From: Desulfovibrio ferrophilus
GTDB lineage: Bacteria; Desulfobacterota; Desulfovibrionia; Desulfovibrionales; Desulfovibrionaceae
Direction: 5' to 3'
Assembly: GCF_003966735.1 (NCBI RefSeq)
Contig: NZ_AP017378.1
Coordinates: 3,537,501 to 3,601,500, forward strand
Length of the DNA stretch: 64,000 nt
In this document: one piece after another, positions 56,945 through 64,000 of the stretch
Numbering within the stretch: position 1 is the stretch's first letter
How the letters are laid out: every line of letters starts with the position of its first letter
Translations under genes and position numbers: made by a program
The notes under the pieces: model-generated
Seen by the model: the letters and a program-made list of their open reading frames with translations, nothing else
Told to the model about the DNA's origin: nothing
Database searches by the model: none

Positions 56945-58948
56945 CTAGAAGCGTTCGAATTCATCATCTCCTTCATCCGAACTCATATCAAGAGCCAAAC
57001 CGCCATGAGATGACTGTCTCGGTTTGACCGATTCGTTACGTTCCGCAGGCTGAGGCGTCAGCTTTCTGGGAGGAGCGGCCTGGGCCGTTAGCAACCGGCT
57101 GGGACCTTGATTCTGTGTGGCTCTGCCATCCAATCTGAAGAAGCCGATGGTGCCCTGCAACTGGGTGGCCTGACTGGAGAGTTCTTCGGACGTGGAGGCC
57201 ATTTCCTCTGCCGCCGAGGCATTTTGCTGAACAACCTGGTCAAGTTGCTGGATGGCCTTGTTGATCTGATCGGCGCCGGAGTTCTGCTCGTTGCTGGCCG
57301 CGGCAATTTCCTGGACCAGTTCTGCGGTCTTGCGGATATCTGGGACCATCTTGGTGAGCATTTCACCTGCTTTTTCTGCGATCTCGACGCTGCCCGTGGA
57401 CAGTTCGCTGATCTCTGCAGCAGCAGAGCCGCTGCGTTCGGCCAATTTACGGACTTCGGCGGCAACAACAGCAAATCCCTTGCCATGCTCACCAGCCCGG
57501 GCGGCTTCAATGGCGGCATTCAGAGCCAGGAGGTTGGTCTGCCGAGCAATTTCCTCGATGATGTTGATCTTGTCCGCAATCTGCTTCATGGCCAGAACAG
57601 TATCGGTTACCGCCTTCCCACCGGACTCGGCATCAGAGGCTGACTGAGTGGCGATACGTTCCGTTGTCTGGGCGTTTTCGGCATTCTGACGGATGTTGGA
57701 GGCCATTTCCTCCATGGAGGAGGAGATTTCTTCGACGCTGGCCGCCTGTTCGGTCGCTCCTTGAGACAGGCTTTCCGAAGATGCGGACAGTTCCTCGGAA
57801 CCTGTGGCCACGTTTTCGCCTGCAGATTGTACATCGCCGACCACATCGGCCAGCTTGGCAACCATTTGTTTCAGAGCGGCGGCCAGTTGTCCGATTTCGT
57901 CTCTTTGGTCAACGTCAACAGTGGCTGTCAGATCGCCTGCTGCGATGGCCTGCGCAAAGGCCACGCCTTGACGTACGGGGCCGGTAATCGCGCGGGTAAT
58001 GATCCAGGCGGCAAGAATGCCGATGATAAGAGCCACGGCTGCTCCGATGAGGATCATCATGTTGCTCTGTTGGATTTCGGCTTCCATTTTTGCGGTCTGA
58101 TCCTTGTGTGCAGCCGCGCAAATGGCTTGAGCCTGCCGTGCGGAATCAATCATTTTGTCATTGGCCTGGGCCTGTGCGGACAGCGCCGTATGATAATCAT
58201 TAATGGCTTTGGAGTAACCGCGAAGTTCGAACAGGACTCGATCAATCTGGGCTATGTTTTCAGCGTTTTTGTATTTGCTGCGTTCACCACTGGCCAAATC
58301 CAGAGCCTGGTTGATGTAGTCGAGGGTCGCTTTGAAGGCTGTTTCATCAGCGCTGCTCATGAAATACAGGGCCTTGATGCGTGCGTTCAGAAAGAGCTTG
58401 ATCATCCGGTTGGCATTGTCGGCCTTGCCGAGCTTGTCATCGACAATAATTCTGGACGCGTTGGCGCGGGCCCGGATTTGTGCCAACTGTTGCTTTTGCT
58501 CGGCCCGAATAGATTCGATTTCATTCAGTGCACGTATGGCGGAAGAACCCATAGATGCAAGCAACTCCGCACGCTGGTTTTCCAGAGTGACATAGCTGTT
58601 GAAGGCCTGCTGGTAGCCTTGAACTGCCTCAGTGATCTGATCGATCTGTTCCTTGTTGTTTTGGGCGTTGAATTTGGACTTCAGATCGGAGGCATTGGAG
58701 AGGAGCTCTTTGATGGATTTGGCGTGTTCATCAAGGGAAAGCTGGTCCTTGCGGAGTATGAAATTCTTTTCCTGAAGTCGAGCCTGTTGGATGTCCTTGA
58801 CAATGAGGTTGACTCCGTCCGCCTTGTCCACACGGTCTTGCACAGAATTCATGCCGTTTAGACCCACCCCTGCGACGAGGGCGGTTAGCGCGAGGACCAC
58901 GATGAATCCCAGAGCCAGTTTCAGGCCGAGTTTCATGTTCTTGAACAT
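56945..58948 (-). CDS. Methyl-accepting chemotaxis protein with helical periplasmic sensor
   Basis: 667 residues. TM1 near 10-30, then an all-helical periplasmic domain of about 270 residues that resembles the helical bimodular (HBM) type. TM2 ([22 protein letters not shown]) follows near 305-330, then HAMP and the signalling hairpin ([31 protein letters not shown]). I start at [10 protein letters not shown] (58948), with GGAGG nine bases upstream. No CheR-binding pentapeptide is seen at the C-terminus. The ligand is unknown. It pairs with the adjacent CheW. Confidence 0.94.
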   Translation of the reverse strand: MFKNMKLGLKLALGFIVVLALTALVAGVGLNGMNSVQDRVDKADGVNLIVKDIQQARLQEKNFILRKDQLSLDEHAKSIKELLSNASDLKSKFNAQNNKEQIDQITEAVQGYQQAFNSYVTLENQRAELLASMGSSAIRALNEIESIRAEQKQQLAQIRARANASRIIVDDKLGKADNANRMIKLFLNARIKALYFMSSADETAFKATLDYINQALDLASGERSKYKNAENIAQIDRVLFELRGYSKAINDYHTALSAQAQANDKMIDSARQAQAICAAAHKDQTAKMEAEIQQSNMMILIGAAVALIIGILAAWIITRAITGPVRQGVAFAQAIAAGDLTATVDVDQRDEIGQLAAALKQMVAKLADVVGDVQSAGENVATGSEELSASSESLSQGATEQAASVEEISSSMEEMASNIRQNAENAQTTERIATQSASDAESGGKAVTDTVLAMKQIADKINIIEEIARQTNLLALNAAIEAARAGEHGKGFAVVAAEVRKLAERSGSAAAEISELSTGSVEIAEKAGEMLTKMVPDIRKTAELVQEIAAASNEQNSGADQINKAIQQLDQVVQQNASAAEEMASTSEELSSQATQLQGTIGFFRLDGRATQNQGPSRLLTAQAAPPRKLTPQPAERNESVKPRQSSHGGLALDMSSDEGDDEFERF

Positions 58949-59272
58949 TTGTTGACCCCTCCTTGTAGTGTTGTTGTGCAACTGCAGTTGGTCGTCCCTG
59001 TGTGAGGCCGGTACACGTGTACAGAGATCGGCTCGGGTGGGAATTTTTGGGGTACGACCTGTCTGTGCTGTACGGATTGAGTATACAGCGTGTAATATAC
59101 TACAAGATGTGTTCCAAGTTCATTCAAGTGGAAAAACTAGTAAAATTAGTTAGTTGAATGGATATGTTGAAATTTAAGGATGGAATATCCACCGGAAGTG
59201 GAGGATATGTCAATAAAAGTTGGACAAATTCCAGAAAAAGTAGAGATTTACCAACTAGATAGGTATGATTCT

Positions 59273-59317
59273 GGCCGTCTCACCTTCGATCCCAGAAAGA
59301 TCGAAGGTGAGACGGCC
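59273..59317. repeat. Perfect 19-bp inverted repeat downstream of the DUF4139 gene
   Basis: GGCCGTCTCACCTTCGATC (59273-59291) is repeated inverted at 59299-59317 around a seven-base loop. It sits just after the stop of the minus-strand gene at 59324 and could act as its terminator, although no U-run follows. Confidence 0.75.
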
Positions 59318-59323
59318 ATGGAC

Positions 59324-60871
59324 TCAGCGACCGCCGAGATCCAGAATCATGTCTTTGGGATAGGTGATGCTATAGCCGTATTCCAAATCAGTCTTTTGTC
59401 CGGGGTTGAGTTTGAGAGACCAGATGGCCAATCCTCCTGCCTCTTCATCGGCATCAGGCAGGCGTTTTTCAAGTTCGATACGTTCGTCACCGATCTGGGG
59501 GATGCGTTCTTCAATGCGCATAGATACGGGAATGGATTTGGTGTTGTTGATGGATACCCGCCAGTCCCAGGAGTGTGATTTCTTGGAGCTCAGGAATCCG
59601 GCCTCACCCGATTGGCGTGCCAGAGGGATGCGACGGACTTCCAGCTGGGGATCGGTTCCGAAGAACAGTTCAGACTGCTTGGTATATAATGCAAAGGATG
59701 CCTTGCGAACCATGGCGGAATCCAGGAGGTAGGTCGCCGGGCCGTTCGGATATTTGGGGGCGGAATCGAATGTGAACGCAGCATGGGTGTAGGCGCCTGG
59801 GCCCACAGCAGGTCGGACGAGATAGTCAAACTTCGCTTTCCAGGACGTCTGCTCCATGAGGATGCGTTTTCGGCTTCCCGAGTCGAGACTGGTACGCCCA
59901 GCGTCGTAGGAATCGAAGATGCGTCCCTCGCTACGGACCGGGGCGCTGGCTGGCGCTCCGGCAGCCATGAGGGCCAGGGGCTCTTCCATGGCATTGTCGC
60001 TGAACATTTCCTTGGTTTTGCGCAGCATGGGGGCATCGGGACGAATCTGCCAGGGAGGCAGAGCCCCAGGGGCATGTCCGCCCCTGAATTCCGCTGTTGC
60101 CAGGGTCACGGCGACATCGTTCCAGGTGGTACCGGAGTTCTGCCAGAGTTCAGCATCCCAGGTGAAATCGACCACGCCGGTATCCGGCTTGGCATTCAAG
60201 GTGTAACGAGGGGTCCAGCCCGCAGTATTCAGGCGGTATGACCATCGAAGCTTGGCCTGTTTTGCTGCCTTGCCTGTCAGGGTGACGGTCGCCACCAGGA
60301 TACGAACACTGCCGCCGGTCAGACGTTTCAGCTCCTCTTCCAGTTCCTTGATGGTTTTGGCTTGGCTTTTGATCTCGCGCGACAGGGCCGAAGCCGCTGC
60401 GAGCTCGACCACAAGCCCTTGGCGGACGGCTGCTGCCATGCCCGCCGCATCCGAGGCCTTGGGGCCTTCCTTGCCAGAGATGGATCGCCAGTAGGCCGCA
60501 GCCCCTTCGTGAGCGGAACGTTTGTCTACCAGCTCCTGACGTTTGGCTTTGGCCTGGCTTAATTGCCCGTGAACCATCTTGATACGGCCTTCATCTCGGC
60601 GCTCGACACTGAGGACAGAGACATCCGTCGGGGTGAGGCCGGAGCTCCCCTCCGGGGAGATGCGCAGGCTTGCCGGGTCTGTTGCTGCGGGCAAAGTCAA
60701 CGTGGCCTTGTTCAGGCCCGCCTCGGCAGTCAGCTGGACTGTTGCGAGTTCGGTGACCACTCCCGAGTTGGGATACAGGGTCACTGCTATGGGCTGGGCC
60801 AGCGCTGTCAGCGGTGCCAAAATCAGGAAAAGCAGAACTGACGTGGCCATCGTGCGTTGAAGAGCCGTCAT
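59324..60871 (-). CDS. DUF4139 domain-containing exported protein
   Basis: 515 residues with a signal peptide (MTALQRTMATSVLLFLILAP, ending LTALAQ). The N-terminal DUF4140-like part is PIAVTLYPNSGVVTELATVQL. A coiled-coil segment follows near 170-200 (EIKSQAKTIKELEEELKRL), then the DUF4139 beta domain (LRWSYRLNTAGWTPRYTLNA ... NDVAVTLATAE). The function of this family is not settled. The start at 60871 has GGGAGG upstream; the open frame runs 37 codons further. Confidence 0.87.
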   Translation of the reverse strand: MTALQRTMATSVLLFLILAPLTALAQPIAVTLYPNSGVVTELATVQLTAEAGLNKATLTLPAATDPASLRISPEGSSGLTPTDVSVLSVERRDEGRIKMVHGQLSQAKAKRQELVDKRSAHEGAAAYWRSISGKEGPKASDAAGMAAAVRQGLVVELAAASALSREIKSQAKTIKELEEELKRLTGGSVRILVATVTLTGKAAKQAKLRWSYRLNTAGWTPRYTLNAKPDTGVVDFTWDAELWQNSGTTWNDVAVTLATAEFRGGHAPGALPPWQIRPDAPMLRKTKEMFSDNAMEEPLALMAAGAPASAPVRSEGRIFDSYDAGRTSLDSGSRKRILMEQTSWKAKFDYLVRPAVGPGAYTHAAFTFDSAPKYPNGPATYLLDSAMVRKASFALYTKQSELFFGTDPQLEVRRIPLARQSGEAGFLSSKKSHSWDWRVSINNTKSIPVSMRIEERIPQIGDERIELEKRLPDADEEAGGLAIWSLKLNPGQKTDLEYGYSITYPKDMILDLGGR

Positions 60872-60929
60872 GAGGAACCTCCCTCGGCTGCTGATTGCTG
60901 GGCGGGTCATATGGCTTATGTTCTTAGAA

Positions 60930-61271
60930 TCAGGCGCCCAGCTGAAAATCCTTTTGGGTCCATGTCTTGGAGCCGAATTCATAGGATTTCAATTCGACAC
61001 TGCCGTGATTGTCCCATTTTTTGGACAAAAGAACACCCTTGCCGGACTCGATGATCTGATCAGCCACAAGATCAAAGGTGGCCAATAAGTTGTCTTCATC
61101 CTCTTCGAACATGGGCGAAGGACCGGAAATCCAGACTGTGCCAGTGTTATCGTCAAGGTACTCGTATGATACATCGGGAAATGCGCTTTTGAGAAGCTTG
61201 CTGATCTTGCTGTATTGCCATTCGCCGATTCCGTAAATCCAGCCTTCGTAGGTGGTGGTCCCGTTTTCCAT
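60930..61271 (-). CDS. Hypothetical protein, 113 residues
   Basis: A soluble acidic protein starting MENGTTTYEGWIYGIGEWQYSK, with GAGGAA seven bases before the ATG. Many aromatic residues and a pattern of alternating strands suggest a small alpha/beta fold. No family is recognised. It lies 58 bp upstream of the DUF4139 gene on the same strand. Confidence 0.75.
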   Translation of the reverse strand: MENGTTTYEGWIYGIGEWQYSKISKLLKSAFPDVSYEYLDDNTGTVWISGPSPMFEEDEDNLLATFDLVADQIIESGKGVLLSKKWDNHGSVELKSYEFGSKTWTQKDFQLGA

Positions 61272-61469
61272 CGTATTCCTCGCCGAGTTTTCGTGTCAGT
61301 CGCTCCCCAGTGGAGCGAACAGTCCTGTCATACAGCTTCGGGGTGACTTGCTCAAGAGGTTCGGGGGTATAGCCAGGCGCTGGTGTCAGAACCTGATGAG
61401 GTGAGATATCTTTTACATTCCAGTAAAATTTGCTATGTATAATTAAATTAGACGAGGGTCTTATCCGGG

Positions 61470-62645
61470 ATGCTCAGAGATAATCATATGGATCATAGCA
61501 GAATTCTTGTCGCAGAGGACGAGGCCATTATTGGCAAGGAAATTGAGTTGACTCTCAAGGACCTTGGGTATGATGTGCTTGGTGTTGTTCCCACCGGTGA
61601 AGAAGCCATTGAACGTGCCCTCAGTGAGCAGCCTGATCTTGTGCTCATGGATATCATGCTCGCGGGCGATATTGATGGCACCGAAGCGGCCGCGCAGATT
61701 CGGCGTCAAAGTCATATCCCCATCATTTTTTCCACAGCCTATACGGACGATGAGACTCTGGCGCGGGTCAAGCCCACGGCTCCATATGGTTATCTGATCA
61801 AGCCTTTTGACCAGACAGACTTGCGGATCACCGTGGAGACCGCTCTGTACAAGAGCGATATGGAAGAGAAGCTGAGGGTAAGCGAACATCGCCTGCGTCA
61901 GGCTCAGAAGCTGGAGGCAGTGGGTACACTTGCCAGCGGCATTGCCCATGATTTCAACAATATTCTGTCCGCGATTATTGGATATTCCGAAATGGGGCTG
62001 TCCAAAGTGGATGAATCGGACTCTCTGCACAAAATGCTGGATCGTATCAACAAGGCAGGGCGGCGTGCCAAGGATCTGGTGCAGTTGATGTTGGATTTCA
62101 GCCGTCCAGCCGGGAGTGACCTGGATTTTGTGGACCTGGGCGCGATTGTTACTGAAGCCATGGACATGCTGTCGCCATCGTTGCCTGCTGGTATCCGTAC
62201 GGATTTCTCCCCTCCTGGTACACCATGCCTGGTCAGGGCCAGTTCCACTCAAATGCACCAAGTTGCTTTGAATCTGCTTAAGAATGCAGTGGATTCCATG
62301 GCTCAGACAGACGGCACGCTGAGCGTCACACTGGAGAGCGGGATCAGAGAGGACCCGGAAGGTGTTGTCTGTTTGCCCATGTTCGACAGGCTCGTCGAGC
62401 CTGGCTGGCAGGATTGTGCTTGTGTGAAAATGGTTGTGCGCGACACGGGCGGTGGCATGGCCGAGGATGTTCGCCGCCGGGCTTTCGATCCGTTCTTCAC
62501 CACTAAGGCTTCGGGCGAAGGCACAGGGATGGGGCTGGCTGTGGTGCACGGTATTGTTCAGAGTTATGGGGGCTGGATCGGCCTGGAAAGCGAGCCGGGG
62601 CGTGGTTCGATGTTTACGGTTTGTTTGCCGCAGGCGGGGGAATAG
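61470..62645 (+). CDS. Receiver-histidine kinase hybrid protein (soluble)
   Basis: 391 residues. The N-terminal receiver has Asp in LVLMDIMLAGDIDG near residue 58 and Lys in YLIKPFD. It is joined directly to a kinase core with the His in GIAHDFNNILSAIIG near 158 and the ATPase motifs VRDTGGGMAEDV and GTGMGLAVVHGI. There is no membrane segment, so it receives its signal from another kinase or a cytoplasmic partner. A start at 61488 is also possible and has a slightly better site. It lies three bases before the sigma54 regulator gene, its likely phosphorylation target. Confidence 0.9.
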   Translation: MLRDNHMDHSRILVAEDEAIIGKEIELTLKDLGYDVLGVVPTGEEAIERALSEQPDLVLMDIMLAGDIDGTEAAAQIRRQSHIPIIFSTAYTDDETLARVKPTAPYGYLIKPFDQTDLRITVETALYKSDMEEKLRVSEHRLRQAQKLEAVGTLASGIAHDFNNILSAIIGYSEMGLSKVDESDSLHKMLDRINKAGRRAKDLVQLMLDFSRPAGSDLDFVDLGAIVTEAMDMLSPSLPAGIRTDFSPPGTPCLVRASSTQMHQVALNLLKNAVDSMAQTDGTLSVTLESGIREDPEGVVCLPMFDRLVEPGWQDCACVKMVVRDTGGGMAEDVRRRAFDPFFTTKASGEGTGMGLAVVHGIVQSYGGWIGLESEPGRGSMFTVCLPQAGE

Positions 62646-62648
62646 ACG

Positions 62649-64000
62649 ATGGCGAATGTTCTCGTGATTGATGACGACCAAATGATCTGTGAGATGATTG
62701 CGGATATAGTTCAGGACGTCGGACATCACTGCGATCTGGCGCGATCCATCCGCGATGGTTTGGTCATGGCGCAGTCCGGGAAGTACGATGTAATCTTCCA
62801 GGATGTGTATCTGGCAGATGGTATGGGGTTGGATATTCTGCCCCAGCTCAAGGACGCCCCTGGTGCGCCGGAAGTGGTGATCATTACCGGCGCTGGCGAG
62901 GCACATGTGGCTGAGCGTGCCATGCGTGAAGGAGCCTGGGACTTTGTGGCCAAGCCGCTGGACCTCGAAGGGGTGATTGGCCCCCTGGAGCGCGCCCTGA
63001 AGTTTCGGGATGAGCGGCGTCGCCCTGCCGTGAAAAAGACAGTGCGCCGTGAGGGGATTGCTGGTTCAAGCCCGTTGATCCGGGCGTTGTTGGACACCGT
63101 CGCCATGGCTGGTGAAAGCGGTGCCAGTGTGCTGATCACCGGCGAGACCGGTACAGGCAAGGAATTATTCGCCCGGGCTATTCACGCCAACAGTCCGCGT
63201 TCGTCCATGCCGTTCGTGGTGGTGGATTGTGCCTCACTGCCTGAGACTCTTGTGGAATCCATTCTTTTCGGACACGTCAAAGGAGCTTTTACCGGAGCAG
63301 ACAAAGCCCGTGATGGCTTGGTCAAGTTGGCTGACGGAGGAACGCTCTTTCTGGATGAGGTGGGTGAACTGCCCTTTGCCATGCAGCGTGCTTTTTTGCG
63401 TGTATTGGAAGAGCGCATGTTTCGGCCAGTTGGGAGCAAAACTGAATTGAGCAGTGATTTCAGGCTGGTGGCAGCCACCAATCGTCATCTCGATGAAATG
63501 GTGGAGCTTGGTGATTTTCGCAAAGATTTATTGTATCGCATCCGGTCTTTTTCCATTGAGTTGCCTCCACTCAGGGAACGGGTTGAGGATATCGAGGAAA
63601 TAATCACTCGGCACATGTCGCGCATGGCGACTCAGGGGCGGTTCCCGCTTAAGGGATTTTCTCCGGAATTCGTGCATGCGTTGTCATCCTATCCCTGGCC
63701 GGGCAATGTGCGTGAGTTGGTCCAATGCCTTGAGCGTTCATTGGCGGCGGCGCATGCCGATAAAACCCTGTTTCTGACTCATCTTCCTGAGAACGTGCGG
63801 GTCAGCTACGCCCGGACATTGGTCAATCGGGAGGGCATCAGCAAGCCCCATCCCGGCACTGCACCCGTGATGAGGCCGGCTTCGCCGATGGCTGCGAGCG
63901 AGGCCGGACAGCAGCCGTTGAGCCCCGCACAGTCCGGGGCTATCGAGCCGTGGAGTTCCTTCCGCGAACGCATTGTGGGACAAGCCGAGAGCGAGTATTT
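62649..64000 (+). CDS. Sigma54-dependent NtrC-type response regulator (partial, runs off window)
   Basis: At least 450 residues, open at the right edge. Receiver with Asp in VIFQDVYLADG near 53, AAA+ domain with GETGTGKEL, the KGAFTGA sigma54 loop, GGTLFLDEVGEL and RPVGSK; the C-terminal DNA-binding domain is beyond the window. It closely resembles the lactate regulator at 37295 in layout. It starts three bases after the receiver-kinase gene and forms a two-component pair with it. The target genes are unknown. Confidence 0.92.
   Translation, partial: MANVLVIDDDQMICEMIADIVQDVGHHCDLARSIRDGLVMAQSGKYDVIFQDVYLADGMGLDILPQLKDAPGAPEVVIITGAGEAHVAERAMREGAWDFVAKPLDLEGVIGPLERALKFRDERRRPAVKKTVRREGIAGSSPLIRALLDTVAMAGESGASVLITGETGTGKELFARAIHANSPRSSMPFVVVDCASLPETLVESILFGHVKGAFTGADKARDGLVKLADGGTLFLDEVGELPFAMQRAFLRVLEERMFRPVGSKTELSSDFRLVAATNRHLDEMVELGDFRKDLLYRIRSFSIELPPLRERVEDIEEIITRHMSRMATQGRFPLKGFSPEFVHALSSYPWPGNVRELVQCLERSLAAAHADKTLFLTHLPENVRVSYARTLVNREGISKPHPGTAPVMRPASPMAASEAGQQPLSPAQSGAIEPWSSFRERIVGQAESEY

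Noticed and set aside
61011-61026. A further GTC-N10-GAC activator site
   Set aside because: It lies inside a coding sequence, lacks the CRGAC half-site and has no sigma54-like promoter nearby.

Overview
The window comes from a Desulfovibrio-type sulfate reducer (Desulfovibrionales). The strongest evidence is the complete lactate-oxidation locus: pyruvate:ferredoxin oxidoreductase, lactate permease, D-lactate dehydrogenase FAD and Fe-S subunits, phosphotransacetylase, acetate kinase, LutC and a large Fe-S L-lactate dehydrogenase subunit. An oxygen-sensitive class III ribonucleotide reductase, a group 3b-type [NiFe] hydrogenase and many two-component systems agree with an anaerobe.

Layout. 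1-600: end of an rRNA operon (23S 3' end, 5S, terminator). 600-4400: a small phage-like ORF, then nrdD under a cobalamin riboswitch, with a small companion gene. 4400-15030: a SLOG-like protein, YceI, a NupC transporter, a LysM/TPR plus LysM/polysaccharide-deacetylase pair, an adenylate/guanylate cyclase, a UvrD/PcrA helicase, an alkaline-phosphatase-superfamily protein and tRNA-Leu(UAA). 15500-18600: an RTX repeat protein carrying a Nif11-type double-glycine leader, a C_GCAxxG_C_C redox protein and a divergent LysR gene interrupted by an in-frame UGA. 18600-24450: an accessory signalling island with two periplasmic binding proteins, a cupin, a NarL-type regulator and a NarX-type kinase. 25000-31000: two methyltransferases and the hydBGDA hydrogenase operon. 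31300-34400: a small basic protein, an HD-GYP protein behind a Fur-box promoter, a tandem universal stress protein and cobM. 34600-54150: a hybrid kinase and sigma54 activator pair followed by the lactate-to-acetate genes. 54300-64000: an FMN alpha-hydroxyacid oxidase, a thioesterase, a Dabb protein, CheW, a chemoreceptor, a DUF4139 protein, and a second kinase and sigma54-regulator pair cut by the window edge.

How the genes work together. The permease imports lactate. Two unrelated oxidases (D-specific GlcD/HdrD-like, and L-specific LutC/LdhH-like) make pyruvate, the oxidoreductase makes acetyl-CoA and reduced ferredoxin, and Pta/AckA convert acetyl-CoA to acetate and ATP. The kinase and NtrC-type regulator upstream probably control these genes: the inverted repeat GTCYG-N6-CRGAC lies 100-102 bp upstream of sigma54-like promoters in front of the kinase gene itself, por and the permease gene.

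The most unusual signals are: (1) the LysR gene whose UGA falls at the conserved Cys of a Cys-Ser-Tyr-Arg motif and is followed at SECIS-like distance by a hairpin with a GGUC loop, so it is either a selenocysteine-containing regulator or a fresh nonsense mutation; (2) the Nif11-leader/RTX fusion; (3) the repeated activator-site plus sigma54-promoter module; (4) a Fur box filling the spacer of the HD-GYP promoter. Start sites were chosen by ribosome-binding sites and are given where they differ from the longest reading frame.
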